From Cupriavidus taiwanensis (GTDB lineage: Bacteria > Pseudomonadota > Gammaproteobacteria > Burkholderiales > Burkholderiaceae), in contig NZ_LT977071.1 of assembly GCF_900250075.1 (NCBI RefSeq), forward strand, positions 62,001-126,000: a stretch of 64,000 bases of DNA. The letters run 5' to 3'. The position numbers were made by a program, and so were the translations under genes. Below, in pieces: positions 17,493 to 26,386 of this stretch. Each line of letters opens with the position of its first letter. The stretch's first letter is position 1. Under the pieces are notes generated by a model, which did no database searches, had not been told where the DNA came from, and saw only the letters and a program-made list of their open reading frames with translations.

Positions 17493-18689
17493 ATGTCCCA
17501 CTCCTCCCAAGGCATCCGCCCGCTCGACGGCATCCGCGTGGTCTCGCTCGAGCACGCCGTGGCCGCGCCTTTCGCCACGCGCCAGCTGGCCGACCTGGGC
17601 GCGCGCGTGATCAAGGTCGAGCGTCCCGGCGTGGGCGACTTCGCGCGTGGCTATGACCAGTCGGTGCACGGCCAGGCCTCTTACTTCGTCTGGCTCAACC
17701 GGGGCAAGGAAAGCCTGGCCCTGGACCTGAAAGACAATGAAGCGCAGGCCATCCTGCACCGCCTGCTGGCCGATGCCGACGTGCTGGTGCAGAACCTCGC
17801 CCCTGGCGCCGCCGCCCGCATGGGCCTGGATTTCGACACCCTGCACGGCAAGTACGAAAAGCTGATCGTCTGCGACATCTCCGGCTACGGCGACTCGGGC
17901 CCCTATCGCGACAAGAAGGCCTATGACCTGCTGATCCAGGCCGCCGCCGGCCTGGTGGGCCTGACCGGCGGCCCCAACGAGCCGTCGCGCGCCGGGGTGT
18001 CGATCGCCGACATCGCGGCCGGCATGTACGCGTACAGCGGCATCCTCTCGGCGCTGCTGCAGCGCGGCCGCACTGGCCAGGGCCTGCGCGTGCAGGTGAC
18101 CATGTTCGAGGCGATGGCCGAGTGGATGAACCAGGTGCTGTACTTCGGCCACTACGGCGGCACGCCGCCGGCGCGCTTCGGCGCCTCGCATCCGACCATC
18201 GCCCCGTATGGCGTGCATCGCACCAGCAATGGCAGCGTGATCTTCAGCGTGCAGAACGAACGCGAGTTCGCCAACTTCTGCGAGATCGTGCTCGGCGACC
18301 GCGCGCTGGCGCAGGACGAGCGCTATTCCAGCAATACCGCGCGCGTGCGCAACCGCCCCGAACTGACCGCGCTGATCGAGACTCGCTTTGCCTCACTGAC
18401 GGTGGCGCAGGCCGAGGCGCTGCTGGACCAGGCGCAGATCGCCAATGCGCCGATGAACGACATCGAGGCGGTGTGGAACCATCCGCAGCTGCAGGCGCGC
18501 CAGCGCTGGCGCGAAGTCTCCACCCCGAACGGCCCGATCGGCGCGCTGCTGCCGCCCGCCAACCTGTCGGGCGTCGAACCGGTCATGGGCGACGTGCCGG
18601 CGCTGGGCGCGCACAGCCGCAGCATCCTGGCCGAGCTGGGCTACGGCGAGACCGACATCGACGCCCTGGCTGACAAGCGCACCATCTGA
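17493..18689 (+). CDS. CaiB/BaiF CoA-transferase, probable itaconate/succinyl-CoA transferase (Ict-like)
   Basis: 398 residues, class III CoA-transferase: 'LDGIRVVSLEHAVAAPFATRQLADLGARVIKVERPG', 'WLNRGKESLALDLKD', and the catalytic Asp in 'GVSIADIAAGMYAYSG' (about residue 172). In the itaconate pathway this class moves CoA from succinyl-CoA to itaconate. The assignment rests on neighbours: a MaoC/HTD2 hydratase and a CitE-type lyase complete the Ict-Ich-Ccl trio within 3.3 kb. A strong intrinsic terminator follows the stop codon. Confidence 0.85.
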   Translation: MSHSSQGIRPLDGIRVVSLEHAVAAPFATRQLADLGARVIKVERPGVGDFARGYDQSVHGQASYFVWLNRGKESLALDLKDNEAQAILHRLLADADVLVQNLAPGAAARMGLDFDTLHGKYEKLIVCDISGYGDSGPYRDKKAYDLLIQAAAGLVGLTGGPNEPSRAGVSIADIAAGMYAYSGILSALLQRGRTGQGLRVQVTMFEAMAEWMNQVLYFGHYGGTPPARFGASHPTIAPYGVHRTSNGSVIFSVQNEREFANFCEIVLGDRALAQDERYSSNTARVRNRPELTALIETRFASLTVAQAEALLDQAQIANAPMNDIEAVWNHPQLQARQRWREVSTPNGPIGALLPPANLSGVEPVMGDVPALGAHSRSILAELGYGETDIDALADKRTI

Positions 18690-18698
18690 GCCAACACC

Positions 18699-18737
18699 GG
18701 CGCCCGCAGCAAACCAGCAAGCGGGCGCCCTTCTTTT
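18699..18737 (+). terminator. Intrinsic terminator inside the itaconate-type cluster
   Basis: Stem GGCGCCCGC / GCGGGCGCC (9 bp) with a 13-base loop, followed by CTTCTTTTTCC. It lies between the CoA-transferase stop and the MmgE/PrpD start, so the five genes are probably two transcription units, or read-through is controlled. Confidence 0.8.
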
Positions 18738-18769
18738 TCCGCAAGCACTGTTCAATCTCCGGAGCCGGC

Positions 18770-20152
18770 ATGAGCCAAGCCGCAGACACCACTTACCCGA
18801 CCCGCCAGCTTTGCGAATTCCTGGCCAACCTCAAGCTGGCCGACGTGCCCGCGCCCGTGATCGAGCGCACCAAGGACCTGTTCCTGGACTGGATTGCCTC
18901 GGCCATCGCCGGCAAGGACGCCCCGGCCGTGCGCAAGCTGCAGGAATTCGCCGCGGCCATGGGTCCGTCCGACGGCGCCGCCGAAGTGCTGGTCGACCGC
19001 CGCCGTACCTCGCCCTACTTCGCCGCGCTGATCAATGGCGCGTCCTCGCACGTGGTCGAGCAGGACGACGTGCACAACGGCTCGGTGCTGCATCCGGCCG
19101 CGGTGGTGTTCCCGGCCGTGGTCGCCGCCGCGCAGGCCGAGGGCAAGACCGGCGCCGAGGTGCTGCTGGCGTCGATCGCCGGCTATGAAGCCGGCATCCG
19201 CATCGGCGAGTTCATGGGCCGCTCGCACTACCGCGTGTTCCACACCACCGGCACCGTCGGCACGCTGGCCGCCGCCGCGGCGGTGGCCAAGCTGTTCGGC
19301 CTCGATGCCGAAGGCATCAACCAGGCGCTGGGCTCGGCCGGCACCCAGGCCGCCGGCCTGTGGGAATTCCTGCGCGACGCCGCCGATTCCAAGCAGCTGC
19401 ACACCGCCAAGGCCGCGGCCGACGGCCTGCAGTCGGCGTGGCTGGCGCGCGCCGGCTTTACCGGCGCGAAGCAGATCCTCGAAGGCGCGCAGGGCATGGC
19501 CGCCGGCATGTCGAGCGATGCCAACCCCGCCTGCCTGACCGATGGCCTGGGCACGCGCTGGGCCACCGCGGAGACCTCGTTCAAGTTCTTCGCCTCGTGC
19601 CGCCACACCCACCCTGCCGCCGATGCGCTGAAGGCGCTGATGCAGCGCGAAGGCGTTGCCGCCGACCAGATCGCCAGCGTCACCACGCATGTGCACCAGG
19701 GTGCCATCGACGTGCTCGGCCCGGTGGTCAATCCCGCCACCATCCACCAGGCCAAGTTCTCGATGGGCACGGTGCTGGGGCTGGTGGCCGTGCATGGCCA
19801 CGCCGGCCTGGGCGAGTTCGAGCAGCATGCGCTGCAGGACCCCGCGGTGGCCGCGTTCCGCGGCAAGGTCGACATGGAGCTGGATGCCGAGATCAACGCC
19901 GCCTATCCGCGCCAGTGGATCGGCCGCGTGACGGCAAAGACCACTGACGGCCGCACCCTCGCCGCGCGCGTCGACGTGCCCAAGGGCGATCCCGACAACA
20001 CGCTGTCGCGCCCGGAACTGGAAGCCAAGGCGCTGCAGCTGGGCGCGTTCCGCCAGGGCGCCAGCGAGGCCGAAATGCGCGCCATCATCCAGCGCGTGTG
20101 GGCGCTGGAGCAGGCCCCGAACGTCAACGACTGGCTGCCCGCCGCGCGCTGA
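18770..20152 (+). CDS. MmgE/PrpD family protein
   Basis: 460 residues, usual length. Family features: 'TYPTRQLCEFLANLKLADVPAPVIERTKDLFLDWIASAIAG', 'LINGASSHVVEQDDVHNGSVLHPAAVVFPAVVAAA' and 'KFFASCRHTHPAADAL'. The family includes 2-methylcitrate dehydratase, cis-aconitate decarboxylase (which makes itaconate) and related lyases. A member sits in the P. aeruginosa itaconate region (PA0881). Whether this copy forms or consumes a C5/C6 acid cannot be told from sequence. The lyase gene follows after 8 bp. Confidence 0.9.
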   Translation: MSQAADTTYPTRQLCEFLANLKLADVPAPVIERTKDLFLDWIASAIAGKDAPAVRKLQEFAAAMGPSDGAAEVLVDRRRTSPYFAALINGASSHVVEQDDVHNGSVLHPAAVVFPAVVAAAQAEGKTGAEVLLASIAGYEAGIRIGEFMGRSHYRVFHTTGTVGTLAAAAAVAKLFGLDAEGINQALGSAGTQAAGLWEFLRDAADSKQLHTAKAAADGLQSAWLARAGFTGAKQILEGAQGMAAGMSSDANPACLTDGLGTRWATAETSFKFFASCRHTHPAADALKALMQREGVAADQIASVTTHVHQGAIDVLGPVVNPATIHQAKFSMGTVLGLVAVHGHAGLGEFEQHALQDPAVAAFRGKVDMELDAEINAAYPRQWIGRVTAKTTDGRTLAARVDVPKGDPDNTLSRPELEAKALQLGAFRQGASEAEMRAIIQRVWALEQAPNVNDWLPAAR

Positions 20153-20160
20153 GGATCGCC

Positions 20161-20985
20161 ATGTCCACCGCCGTCACCTACCTGTTTGTGCCGGGCGACC
20201 GGCCCGAGCGCTTCGACAAGGCCGCCGCCGCCGGCCCCGATGTGATGATCCTCGACCTCGAGGACGCGGTCCATCCGGACGCCAAGCCCGCCGCGCGCGA
20301 AGCCATCGCCGCATGGCTGGCCGGCCGGCCCGGCGCCAACGCCTTCGTGCGCATCAACGACAGCGCCTCGGCCGCCTTTGCCGCCGACCTGGCCTGGCTG
20401 CGCGCGCTGCCCCCGGGCACCGCGCTGGCCGGGCTGCTGGTGCCGAAGGCCGAGGATGCCGCCGCGCTGAACATGATCGCCCAGGCCCTGCAAGCGATCA
20501 ACCCGCAGGGCGAACTGGTCGCCATCATCGAGACCGCGCTGGGCCTGCACCAGGTCGATGCCGTGGCAGCGGCCAGCGGCGTGGCGCGCCTGGCCTTCGG
20601 CTCGCTCGACTATGCGGTCGACCTGGGCTGCAGCCACACCCGCGACGCCCTCGCCTTCGCCCGCGCGCGCATCGTACTGGCCTCGCGCGTGGCCGGCCTG
20701 CCGCCGCCGGTCGACGGCGTCACCACCGCGCTCAAGGACGAAGCCGTGCTCGCCTGCGATGTCGCCTACGCACGCGAACTCGGCTTTGCCGGCAAGCTAT
20801 GCATCCACCCGGCGCAGCTGGGTGCGGTCCGCGCCGGCTTCCTGCCCAGCCCCGAGCAGCTCGACTGGGCCCGGCGCGTGCTCGACGCCACCGCCAGCGG
20901 CAGCCACGCGGTGCAGGTCGACGGCAAGATGGTCGACCGGCCCGTGATCGAGCAGGCCCGCCGGCTGCTCGCGCTGGCGCAATAG
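20161..20985 (+). CDS. HpcH/HpaI/CitE-type lyase, probable (S)-citramalyl-CoA lyase (Ccl-like)
   Basis: 274 residues. CitE signatures: 'YLFVPGDRPERFDKAAAAGPDVMILDLEDAVHP' (metal-binding Glu/Asp), 'VAIIETALGLHQVDAVAAASGVARLAFGSLDYAVDLG', and 'GKLCIHPAQLGAVRAGF'. It would cleave citramalyl-CoA to pyruvate and acetyl-CoA, the last step of itaconate breakdown. It starts at ATG 20161 with GAGG upstream, 8 bp after the PrpD-family stop. Confidence 0.88.
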   Translation: MSTAVTYLFVPGDRPERFDKAAAAGPDVMILDLEDAVHPDAKPAAREAIAAWLAGRPGANAFVRINDSASAAFAADLAWLRALPPGTALAGLLVPKAEDAAALNMIAQALQAINPQGELVAIIETALGLHQVDAVAAASGVARLAFGSLDYAVDLGCSHTRDALAFARARIVLASRVAGLPPPVDGVTTALKDEAVLACDVAYARELGFAGKLCIHPAQLGAVRAGFLPSPEQLDWARRVLDATASGSHAVQVDGKMVDRPVIEQARRLLALAQ

Positions 20986-21027
20986 CGCACCCTCCGACTC
21001 CCCTCATTCATCTGAAGGCCACCTGCC

Positions 21028-21894
21028 ATGACTGACGCCACTTCTGAACTCGAACGCCTGCGCGGCTGGATCGGCCGCAGTGAAACGCGCACCGAAACGC
21101 TGTCGCCGGAACCGGTCGCCGGCCTGGCCGCCACCTTCGACCTCGATCCCGAAGCCGTCGCCGCCGGCCCGCTGCCGCCGCTGTGGCACTGGCTCTACTT
21201 CCTGCCGCGCGCGCCACAGCGCGAACTCGGCCGCGACGGCCACCCCACCCTGGGCGGCTTCATGCCCCCGGTGCCGCTGCCGCGCCGCATGTGGGCCGGC
21301 AGCGAAGTCAGCTTCAACCATCCGCTGCATATCGGCGACACCGTCACGCGCACCTCCACCATCCGCGACGTCCAGTACAAGACCGGCCGCACCGGCGAGC
21401 TCTGGTTCGTCGCCGTCGACCACGAACTGACCGTCAACGGCAACACCGCCGTCAACGAGCGCCACGACATCGTCTACCGCGCCATGCCGGACCCCACCAA
21501 GCCGCAGCCGCCACGCCCGCGGCTGGAGCAGACCGCGCAATGGCAGCGCACGCTGCAGGCCGACCCGGTCATGCTGTTCCGCTATTCGGCGCTGACCTTC
21601 AACGGCCACCGCATCCACTACGACCGCCAGTACACGCGCGAGGTCGAAGGCTATCCCGGCCTGGTGGTGCACGGCCCGATGCAGGCCATGCTGATGCTGG
21701 ACCTGGTGGCGCGCGAGCAGCCCAAGGCGCGCGTGCGCCGCTTCGGGTTCCGAGGGCTGGCGCCGCTGTTCGACCAGGACACCATCACGGTCGGTGGCGC
21801 GGCCGATCCGGCGCAGCCGGGGCGGCTGGTGCTGTGGACGGGGGATGATGCTGGCGGGCAAGCGATGCAGGGGTGGGCGGAGGTGGAGGGGTAA
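21028..21894 (+). CDS. MaoC/HTD2-family hydratase, probable itaconyl/mesaconyl-CoA hydratase (Ich-like)
   Basis: 288 residues with an N-terminal FAS1-like hot-dog and a C-terminal MaoC half: 'LFRYSALTFNGHRIHYDRQYTREVEGYPGLVVHGPMQAMLMLDL', containing the hydratase His and the 'GLVVHGP' loop. This is the size and layout of HTD2/mesaconyl-C4-CoA and itaconyl-CoA hydratases. It is the last gene of the cluster, 42 bp after the lyase. Role inferred: hydration of itaconyl-CoA to citramalyl-CoA for the neighbouring lyase. Confidence 0.86.
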   Translation: MTDATSELERLRGWIGRSETRTETLSPEPVAGLAATFDLDPEAVAAGPLPPLWHWLYFLPRAPQRELGRDGHPTLGGFMPPVPLPRRMWAGSEVSFNHPLHIGDTVTRTSTIRDVQYKTGRTGELWFVAVDHELTVNGNTAVNERHDIVYRAMPDPTKPQPPRPRLEQTAQWQRTLQADPVMLFRYSALTFNGHRIHYDRQYTREVEGYPGLVVHGPMQAMLMLDLVAREQPKARVRRFGFRGLAPLFDQDTITVGGAADPAQPGRLVLWTGDDAGGQAMQGWAEVEG

Positions 21895-21983
21895 AAATAA
21901 GCGCGGCCGGGGATGCTGCAGTCGGACTTATCCGTCCGCTTGCCAGCGTTGCGCCGTCTCGCCGATGCGCGCCCCGGCTTGTG

Positions 21984-22319
21984 TTATCGGCCGATTGCCA
22001 GGCGAACGGGCTTGCCAATTCGGCTCAACATCTCGACCAGTGTGTCGATGGTGAACTTGGACGTCTTTCGGTTCACGACGTCGGACACGCGCGGACGAGA
22101 CACCATCAGGATTTCTGCAGCGTCCGCCTGCTTCAGGTGATGCTGCTCGATCCATGCCGCCAGCTCGTCCATGAGTTGTTCCTTCAACTGCAAAGTGTCG
22201 TTGATCTGCTTTTTCGACGCGGCCTGCAGCCGCTTGGCTTCCGCCGGCGGAAAACCCAGTTCCAGGAACAGGTTGGCGCCCGGCTTGGTGACGTGGCGAA
22301 TCTGGGTGTCGATCTTCAT
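21984..22319 (-). CDS. XRE-family HTH protein, antitoxin-like, without visible toxin
   Basis: 111 residues. The C-terminal helix-turn-helix 'LKQADAAEILMVSRPRVSDVVNRKTSKFTIDTLVEMLSRIGKPV' matches the XRE/HTH_37 group that usually pairs with a RelE/HigB-type toxin. GAGGA stands about ten bases before the ATG. The only minus-strand neighbour upstream (22398-22748) is not toxin-like, and the downstream side is the convergent hydratase gene. It therefore looks like an orphan regulator or a leftover antitoxin. Confidence 0.85.
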   Translation of the reverse strand: MKIDTQIRHVTKPGANLFLELGFPPAEAKRLQAASKKQINDTLQLKEQLMDELAAWIEQHHLKQADAAEILMVSRPRVSDVVNRKTSKFTIDTLVEMLSRIGKPVRLAIGR

Positions 22320-22397
22320 GATTTGCCATTCCTCGCGTTGACGAATCCGCGGCGCGCTTCGTGCCGGTCGGCACGAAGCCTCGTGGGCCGCGATTGA

Positions 22398-22748
22398 TTA
22401 ACCGACCATCGCCTCCTCAATTCCCTCCGCGACGTCTTCTACCTTGTCGGCCAGCAATCCAAGGGAGGCTTGACACAGCCCTCGCAAGGCATCCAACGTA
22501 GCTGCCTGCAAGGCTACGCTCCCCTCTTCCTGTGCATCGCATTCGCTGTGAGTCACCAACGTCAGCACGCATGCGGTGCCTCGCGCAACCGCATCGGCCT
22601 GGTCCAGCAGATTCAATAACAAGAGTTGCCGAGGAACAGGCAGCGCGTCCTTACGCGCTGCACGGCGGGTTTCGGGACTGAACCGGGAGAGGGAATCATC
22701 AAGTCGAGGCGGGATAAAGGCGTCGGATTCGATGTTGGGCTGATGCAT
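22398..22748 (-). CDS. Hypothetical protein, DUF6124-like
   Basis: 116 residues starting at ATG 22748 behind GGAGGT, a very good ribosome site. Acidic, helical, without signal or membrane segments: 'LLNLLDQADAVARGTACVLTLVTHSE' and 'LRGLCQASLGLLADKVEDVAEGI'. The length and helical pattern recall the small Pseudomonas DUF6124/DUF3077 proteins, but I am not certain. Function unknown. Confidence 0.65.
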   Translation of the reverse strand: MHQPNIESDAFIPPRLDDSLSRFSPETRRAARKDALPVPRQLLLLNLLDQADAVARGTACVLTLVTHSECDAQEEGSVALQAATLDALRGLCQASLGLLADKVEDVAEGIEEAMVG

Positions 22749-23338
22749 TGCTGACCTCCATATCGTGGATGTGGCGGCCCGCCGCTCATTCTCACCTGAG
22801 GTGGCGGGCCAGACGACGGGGGTGAGAAAACCGGACGATATGGAAACCGGCCCAGCCGAAGCTGGCCCCGCCCGGCCCGCCGTAAAGTGAAGGCGCACAC
22901 AAGCGCAACGGACTCGAAAATTGCCGCTTGCGCGACCGTCCGCTGTATCGTGAACCGGGTTCTCACACCCGACTCCTGTTGATCAGGAGCCAAGCCAGTC
23001 TAGAGAACCTTGCCGTTCACAATCAAGGCGCAGATTGTGAAGGATAGATACGTCGCGTCAATCGTAGAAGTTGGCAAACTTCACGTAGCACTCAGAGAAA
23101 TCCGTGTTCCAAGCCTGCCAGACAAGGCCAAGTGCATACCTCGAGCGCCGTGGGTCGATTGTCCAAAACCTGTTGGACAATCGCGGAGTCGGGCCACATC
23201 TTCGGAGGCGCTAAGCGCGGGTCCTGGCTGGTGGGCTTGGCGCCGCGTCGCGTCAATCGCTTAAGAAATTTCTGGCGCAGGACGGGGCTGTGCGAACCGG
23301 ATGGCTTTACTTCGTTGTAGCGCCGGCCCTCACCCCCG

Positions 23339-23364
23339 CCCCTCTCCCGCAAGCGGGAGAGGGG
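23339..23364. repeat. REP-like 26-bp palindrome (copy 2)
   Basis: Arms CCCCTCTCCCG / CGGGAGAGGGG with centre CAAG. It opens repeat copy B. Confidence 0.92.
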
Positions 23365-23687
23365 AGCAAACAAGCGGGAGGAAACACGCTGTTGGGATCG
23401 CACGCGACAGCGCGGTGCGAGCGCAGCGACGCACTCCGTGCCCGAGCCGTAGACCGAAGATAGGGAGCGCGCGCAGCGCAGCCGAAGGCGTCCCACCGAT
23501 AGCGCCAGCAGCAGGCTGCCTACACCCTGTTGGGATCGTTCAAAAGTGGGTAATCGCAGGCACCGCCCCTGACTCACATAGCGTTAGCAGGCTCGAACGG
23601 CCACCCACGCCAAACGGAAATCACCACCGCCCGACCCACCAACGCCGTCAAATTGATTGCCAGCCGCACAGGCGACGCGTTTCTTGC

Positions 23688-23736
23688 CTACTTCTTGGCG
23701 CTCGGCCAAGAAGTAGGTCGCCGGCTACGCCGGCGA
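23688..23736. repeat. Double hairpin at the end of repeat copy B
   Basis: Hairpins at 23688-23716 (12-bp stem) and 23718-23736 (8-bp stem), the same sequences as at 11275-11323. Confidence 0.92.
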
Positions 23737-23841
23737 AACAGCCACGCCAGTCAAGAGCGTTCATCCCAAAATACACCCGCGCCCCCCCAACGACAAGGCC
23801 GGCTTCCCGCCGACCCCATCGCGCCAATCCAAGAATCCCTT

Positions 23842-24813
23842 TCAATCCGCCTGGATATTCGCCTTCTTCACCACCCCACCCCACAACGCCAGTTCCCGCT
23901 GGATCCGGTCCCCCAGCGCCTTGGGTGTACTGATATTGACGTCATACCCACCAGCAGTCATCCGCTGCCGGAAGGCGGCATCCTCGCCCACCGCCTTCTG
24001 CGCCTTGACCAGCTTGTCCACCACATCGGCCGGCAGCTTCTGCGGTCCCACCAGCGCGTACCAGCCGGTCAGGTCATAGTCCTTCTGGCCGGACTCGATC
24101 ATGGTCGGCACGTTGGGCAGCGCCGGGTTGCGGGTCTTGGACGTGACCGCCAGCGCGCGCACCTTGCCGCCGTTGATATGGCCGATGGCGGTGCCGGTGA
24201 TGTCGAACATGAACGTGACCTTGCCGCTCATCACGTCGGCCATCGCCGGCGCGTTGCCCTTGTATGGAACGTGCAGCATCTTCACGTTGTTCATCTGCGC
24301 CAGCAGTTCCGCCGACAGGTGGTTGGACGCCCCCACGCCGGCGGAGCCGAAGGAGACGCCCTCAGGGTTCTTGCGGGCGTAGGCGACCAGCTCGCCGACG
24401 TTTTTGGCGGGGAAGTCCTTGTTCACCAGCAGCACGTTGGTGTAGTCGGTGATCAGGCCGATGTAGGTGAAGTCCTTGACCGGATTGAAGTTGACCGAGT
24501 GCTGGATCAGCGGCGTCATGGTCATGGTGGGGCTGGCGACGAAATACAGCGTGTAGCCGTCCGGCGCCGCCTTGGCGGTCAGGTCGGCGGCGATCGCGCC
24601 GCTGGCGCCGGCGCGGTTGTCGACCACCACCGGTTGCTTGAGCACGCGGCCGAGCTGCTCGGCGTAGATGCGCGCGGCGGTATCGACCGGGCCGCCGGGC
24701 GCGTAGCCCACCAGCAGCTTGACCGGGCGCGACGGGTAGGCGTCCGCGGCCCATGCCGCGCCCTGCAGCAGCAGCGTGGCAGTCAGTGCCGCCAGCGTCT
24801 TCCATGTTTTCAT
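23842..24813 (-). CDS. Bug-family periplasmic receptor
   Basis: 323 residues with a clean Sec signal (MKTWKTLAALTATLLLQGAAWA). Mature opening 'ADAYPSRPVKLLVGYAPGGPVDTAARIYAEQL', then 'VVVDNRAGASGAIAADLTAKAAPDG' and the C-terminal 'KKANIQAD'. It follows the acyl-CoA ligase by 52 bp on the same strand, so the two are likely cotranscribed; the ligand may be the acid the ligase activates (inference). Confidence 0.94.
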   Translation of the reverse strand: MKTWKTLAALTATLLLQGAAWAADAYPSRPVKLLVGYAPGGPVDTAARIYAEQLGRVLKQPVVVDNRAGASGAIAADLTAKAAPDGYTLYFVASPTMTMTPLIQHSVNFNPVKDFTYIGLITDYTNVLLVNKDFPAKNVGELVAYARKNPEGVSFGSAGVGASNHLSAELLAQMNNVKMLHVPYKGNAPAMADVMSGKVTFMFDITGTAIGHINGGKVRALAVTSKTRNPALPNVPTMIESGQKDYDLTGWYALVGPQKLPADVVDKLVKAQKAVGEDAAFRQRMTAGGYDVNISTPKALGDRIQRELALWGGVVKKANIQAD

Positions 24814-24865
24814 TTGTGTTCTCCTCCAGGATGGCTTATTGCCCGGGGCCGCGTGCCCCGGGGGC

Positions 24866-26386
24866 TTAGTCGAGCAGGGCGCGCAGCGGCTGCTTGAGCA
24901 GCTTGCCGCTCGCCGTGGTCGGAATCACGTCGACGGTGCGGACTTCGGCGGGCCGCTTGTACGGTGCGAGGCTGTCGCGCAGGTAGGTGTCCAGCGCCTT
25001 GCGGTCGAGCTCGGCGCCTTCCTGCAGTTCGATGAAGGCCACCACCTCTTCGTTGCCGTCGGCCGTGGTACGCCCCACCACCGCGGACTGGCGCACGCCG
25101 GCAAAGGCGTTGATCACCGACTCCACTTCGATCGGGTACACGTTGAAGCCGGAACGGATGATCAGGTCCTTGGAGCGGCCGGAAATGAACAGCGCGCCGC
25201 CGGCGTCGAGATAGCCAAGGTCGCCGGTATTGAGCCAGCCGCCCGGCAGCAGCGCCTCGGCGGTCTGTTCGGGATTGCGGTAGTAGCCGACCATCACGCC
25301 CGGGCCGCGCACGCGGATCTGGCCGCGTTCGCCGGCTGGCAGCGGCTTGCCTTCGGCGTCGGTGATGGCGATCTCCACGCCTTCGACGATATAGCCGGCC
25401 GAGCAATCGGCGCGCGGCGCGTCCATGCGCGTGATGAAGAGCGAGCCGGCGTATTCGGTGATGCCGTAGCCGTGGTGCAGCGGCTGGCCGAACAGCGTCT
25501 CGACGTCGCGCTTGAGGGTGGGATCGAGCGGCGCGCCGCCGGTATAGATGTAGCGCAGGCGCCGATAGGCGCCCGGCTTCGCGCCCAGCGCGGGCGCCAC
25601 CGCCATGATGCGCGTGAACATGGTCGGCACGCCCTGCAGGATGGTGACGCCCGGCGCAGCCAGGGCCTCGAACACTTCATTGGCGTCGAAGCGCGGGCGC
25701 AGGAACAGGCTGGCGCCGGCGTACAGCGTGGCCATCAGCACCGTGGCGATGCCGAAGATATGCGACATCGGCAGCGCGCCGTAGGCCACGTCGGCGGGGC
25801 CCATGTCGCGCGAGGTGGCGGAGATGCGCGCAAACTGCGTCAGCCCCGCGTGCGGCACCATCACGCCCTTGGGCGCGCCGGTGGTGCCGGAGGTATAGAT
25901 CAGCGTGGCGACGCGGCGGGCCAGCTCGGCAGGTTCGCGCTTGGGTGCACGGTCTGCGCGCGTCACGCGCATGCCATCGTCATAGACTGCGCAGCCAGTG
26001 GCCTGCGCACCCAGCCGCTCGCCGTGCGCCGCGGCCACGTCGGAAACATGGCCGGTGAACAGCACCAGCGCTGGTTGCGCGTGGTCGCGGATATTGTCGA
26101 TCTCGCGCGCGGACAGGCGCGCGTTGACGTTGATTGGCCACGCGTGCAGCAGGCTGCAGGCGAACAGCGTGACCACCATCTCGTTGCAGTTCTCACCCAC
26201 GACCATCACGCGGTCGCCCTCGCCTGCGCCCTGCGCCGCCAGCCAGTCACGCGCGGCTTCGATGCGCCGCCACAGCTCGCCATAGCTGACGACGGTACCG
26301 TTCTCGTACAGGCATGGGGCCTGCGGGGTCTGCGCGGCCCAGTGGGCGGGGATCTCGTGGATGAATTGGGGGCGGAAGGAAGACAT
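24866..26386 (-). CDS. AMP-dependent acyl-CoA synthetase
   Basis: 506 residues from ATG 26386. Motifs: 'LIYTSGTTGAPKGVMVPHAG' (about residue 160), 'YGITEYAGSLFI', 'LNTGDLGYLDAGGALFISGRSKDLIIRSGFNVYP', and C-terminal 'PTTASGKLLKQPLR' with the catalytic Lys. It is divergent from the acyl-CoA dehydrogenase pair at 26747-29081. Together with the Bug receptor these form a capture, activation and dehydrogenation unit. Substrate unknown. Confidence 0.92.
   Translation of the reverse strand: MSSFRPQFIHEIPAHWAAQTPQAPCLYENGTVVSYGELWRRIEAARDWLAAQGAGEGDRVMVVGENCNEMVVTLFACSLLHAWPINVNARLSAREIDNIRDHAQPALVLFTGHVSDVAAAHGERLGAQATGCAVYDDGMRVTRADRAPKREPAELARRVATLIYTSGTTGAPKGVMVPHAGLTQFARISATSRDMGPADVAYGALPMSHIFGIATVLMATLYAGASLFLRPRFDANEVFEALAAPGVTILQGVPTMFTRIMAVAPALGAKPGAYRRLRYIYTGGAPLDPTLKRDVETLFGQPLHHGYGITEYAGSLFITRMDAPRADCSAGYIVEGVEIAITDAEGKPLPAGERGQIRVRGPGVMVGYYRNPEQTAEALLPGGWLNTGDLGYLDAGGALFISGRSKDLIIRSGFNVYPIEVESVINAFAGVRQSAVVGRTTADGNEEVVAFIELQEGAELDRKALDTYLRDSLAPYKRPAEVRTVDVIPTTASGKLLKQPLRALLD

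Larger units (their letters stand above)
23322..23755. repeat. Long intergenic repeat, copy B
   Basis: Direct counterpart of 10918-11345 with the same order of parts: REP palindrome, 'GAGCGCAGCGACGCACTCC' and 'AGCGCAGCCGAAGGCGTCCC' segments, a more diverged middle, and the same double hairpin with an identical core. Confidence 0.88.
22749..23841. other. 1.1-kb gene-free region with lower-GC patch and repeat copy B
   Basis: 22749-22980 must hold the promoter of the DUF6124-like gene. 22990-23110 is visibly poorer in G+C than its surroundings and has no convincing gene; it may be a decayed fragment. 23322-23755 is repeat copy B. The remainder runs into the 3' end of the Bug gene. Confidence 0.6.

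Noticed and set aside
23010..23264. Plus-strand frame of 84 codons in the 1.1-kb gap
   Set aside because: Non-ATG start, no ribosome site, no recognisable protein.
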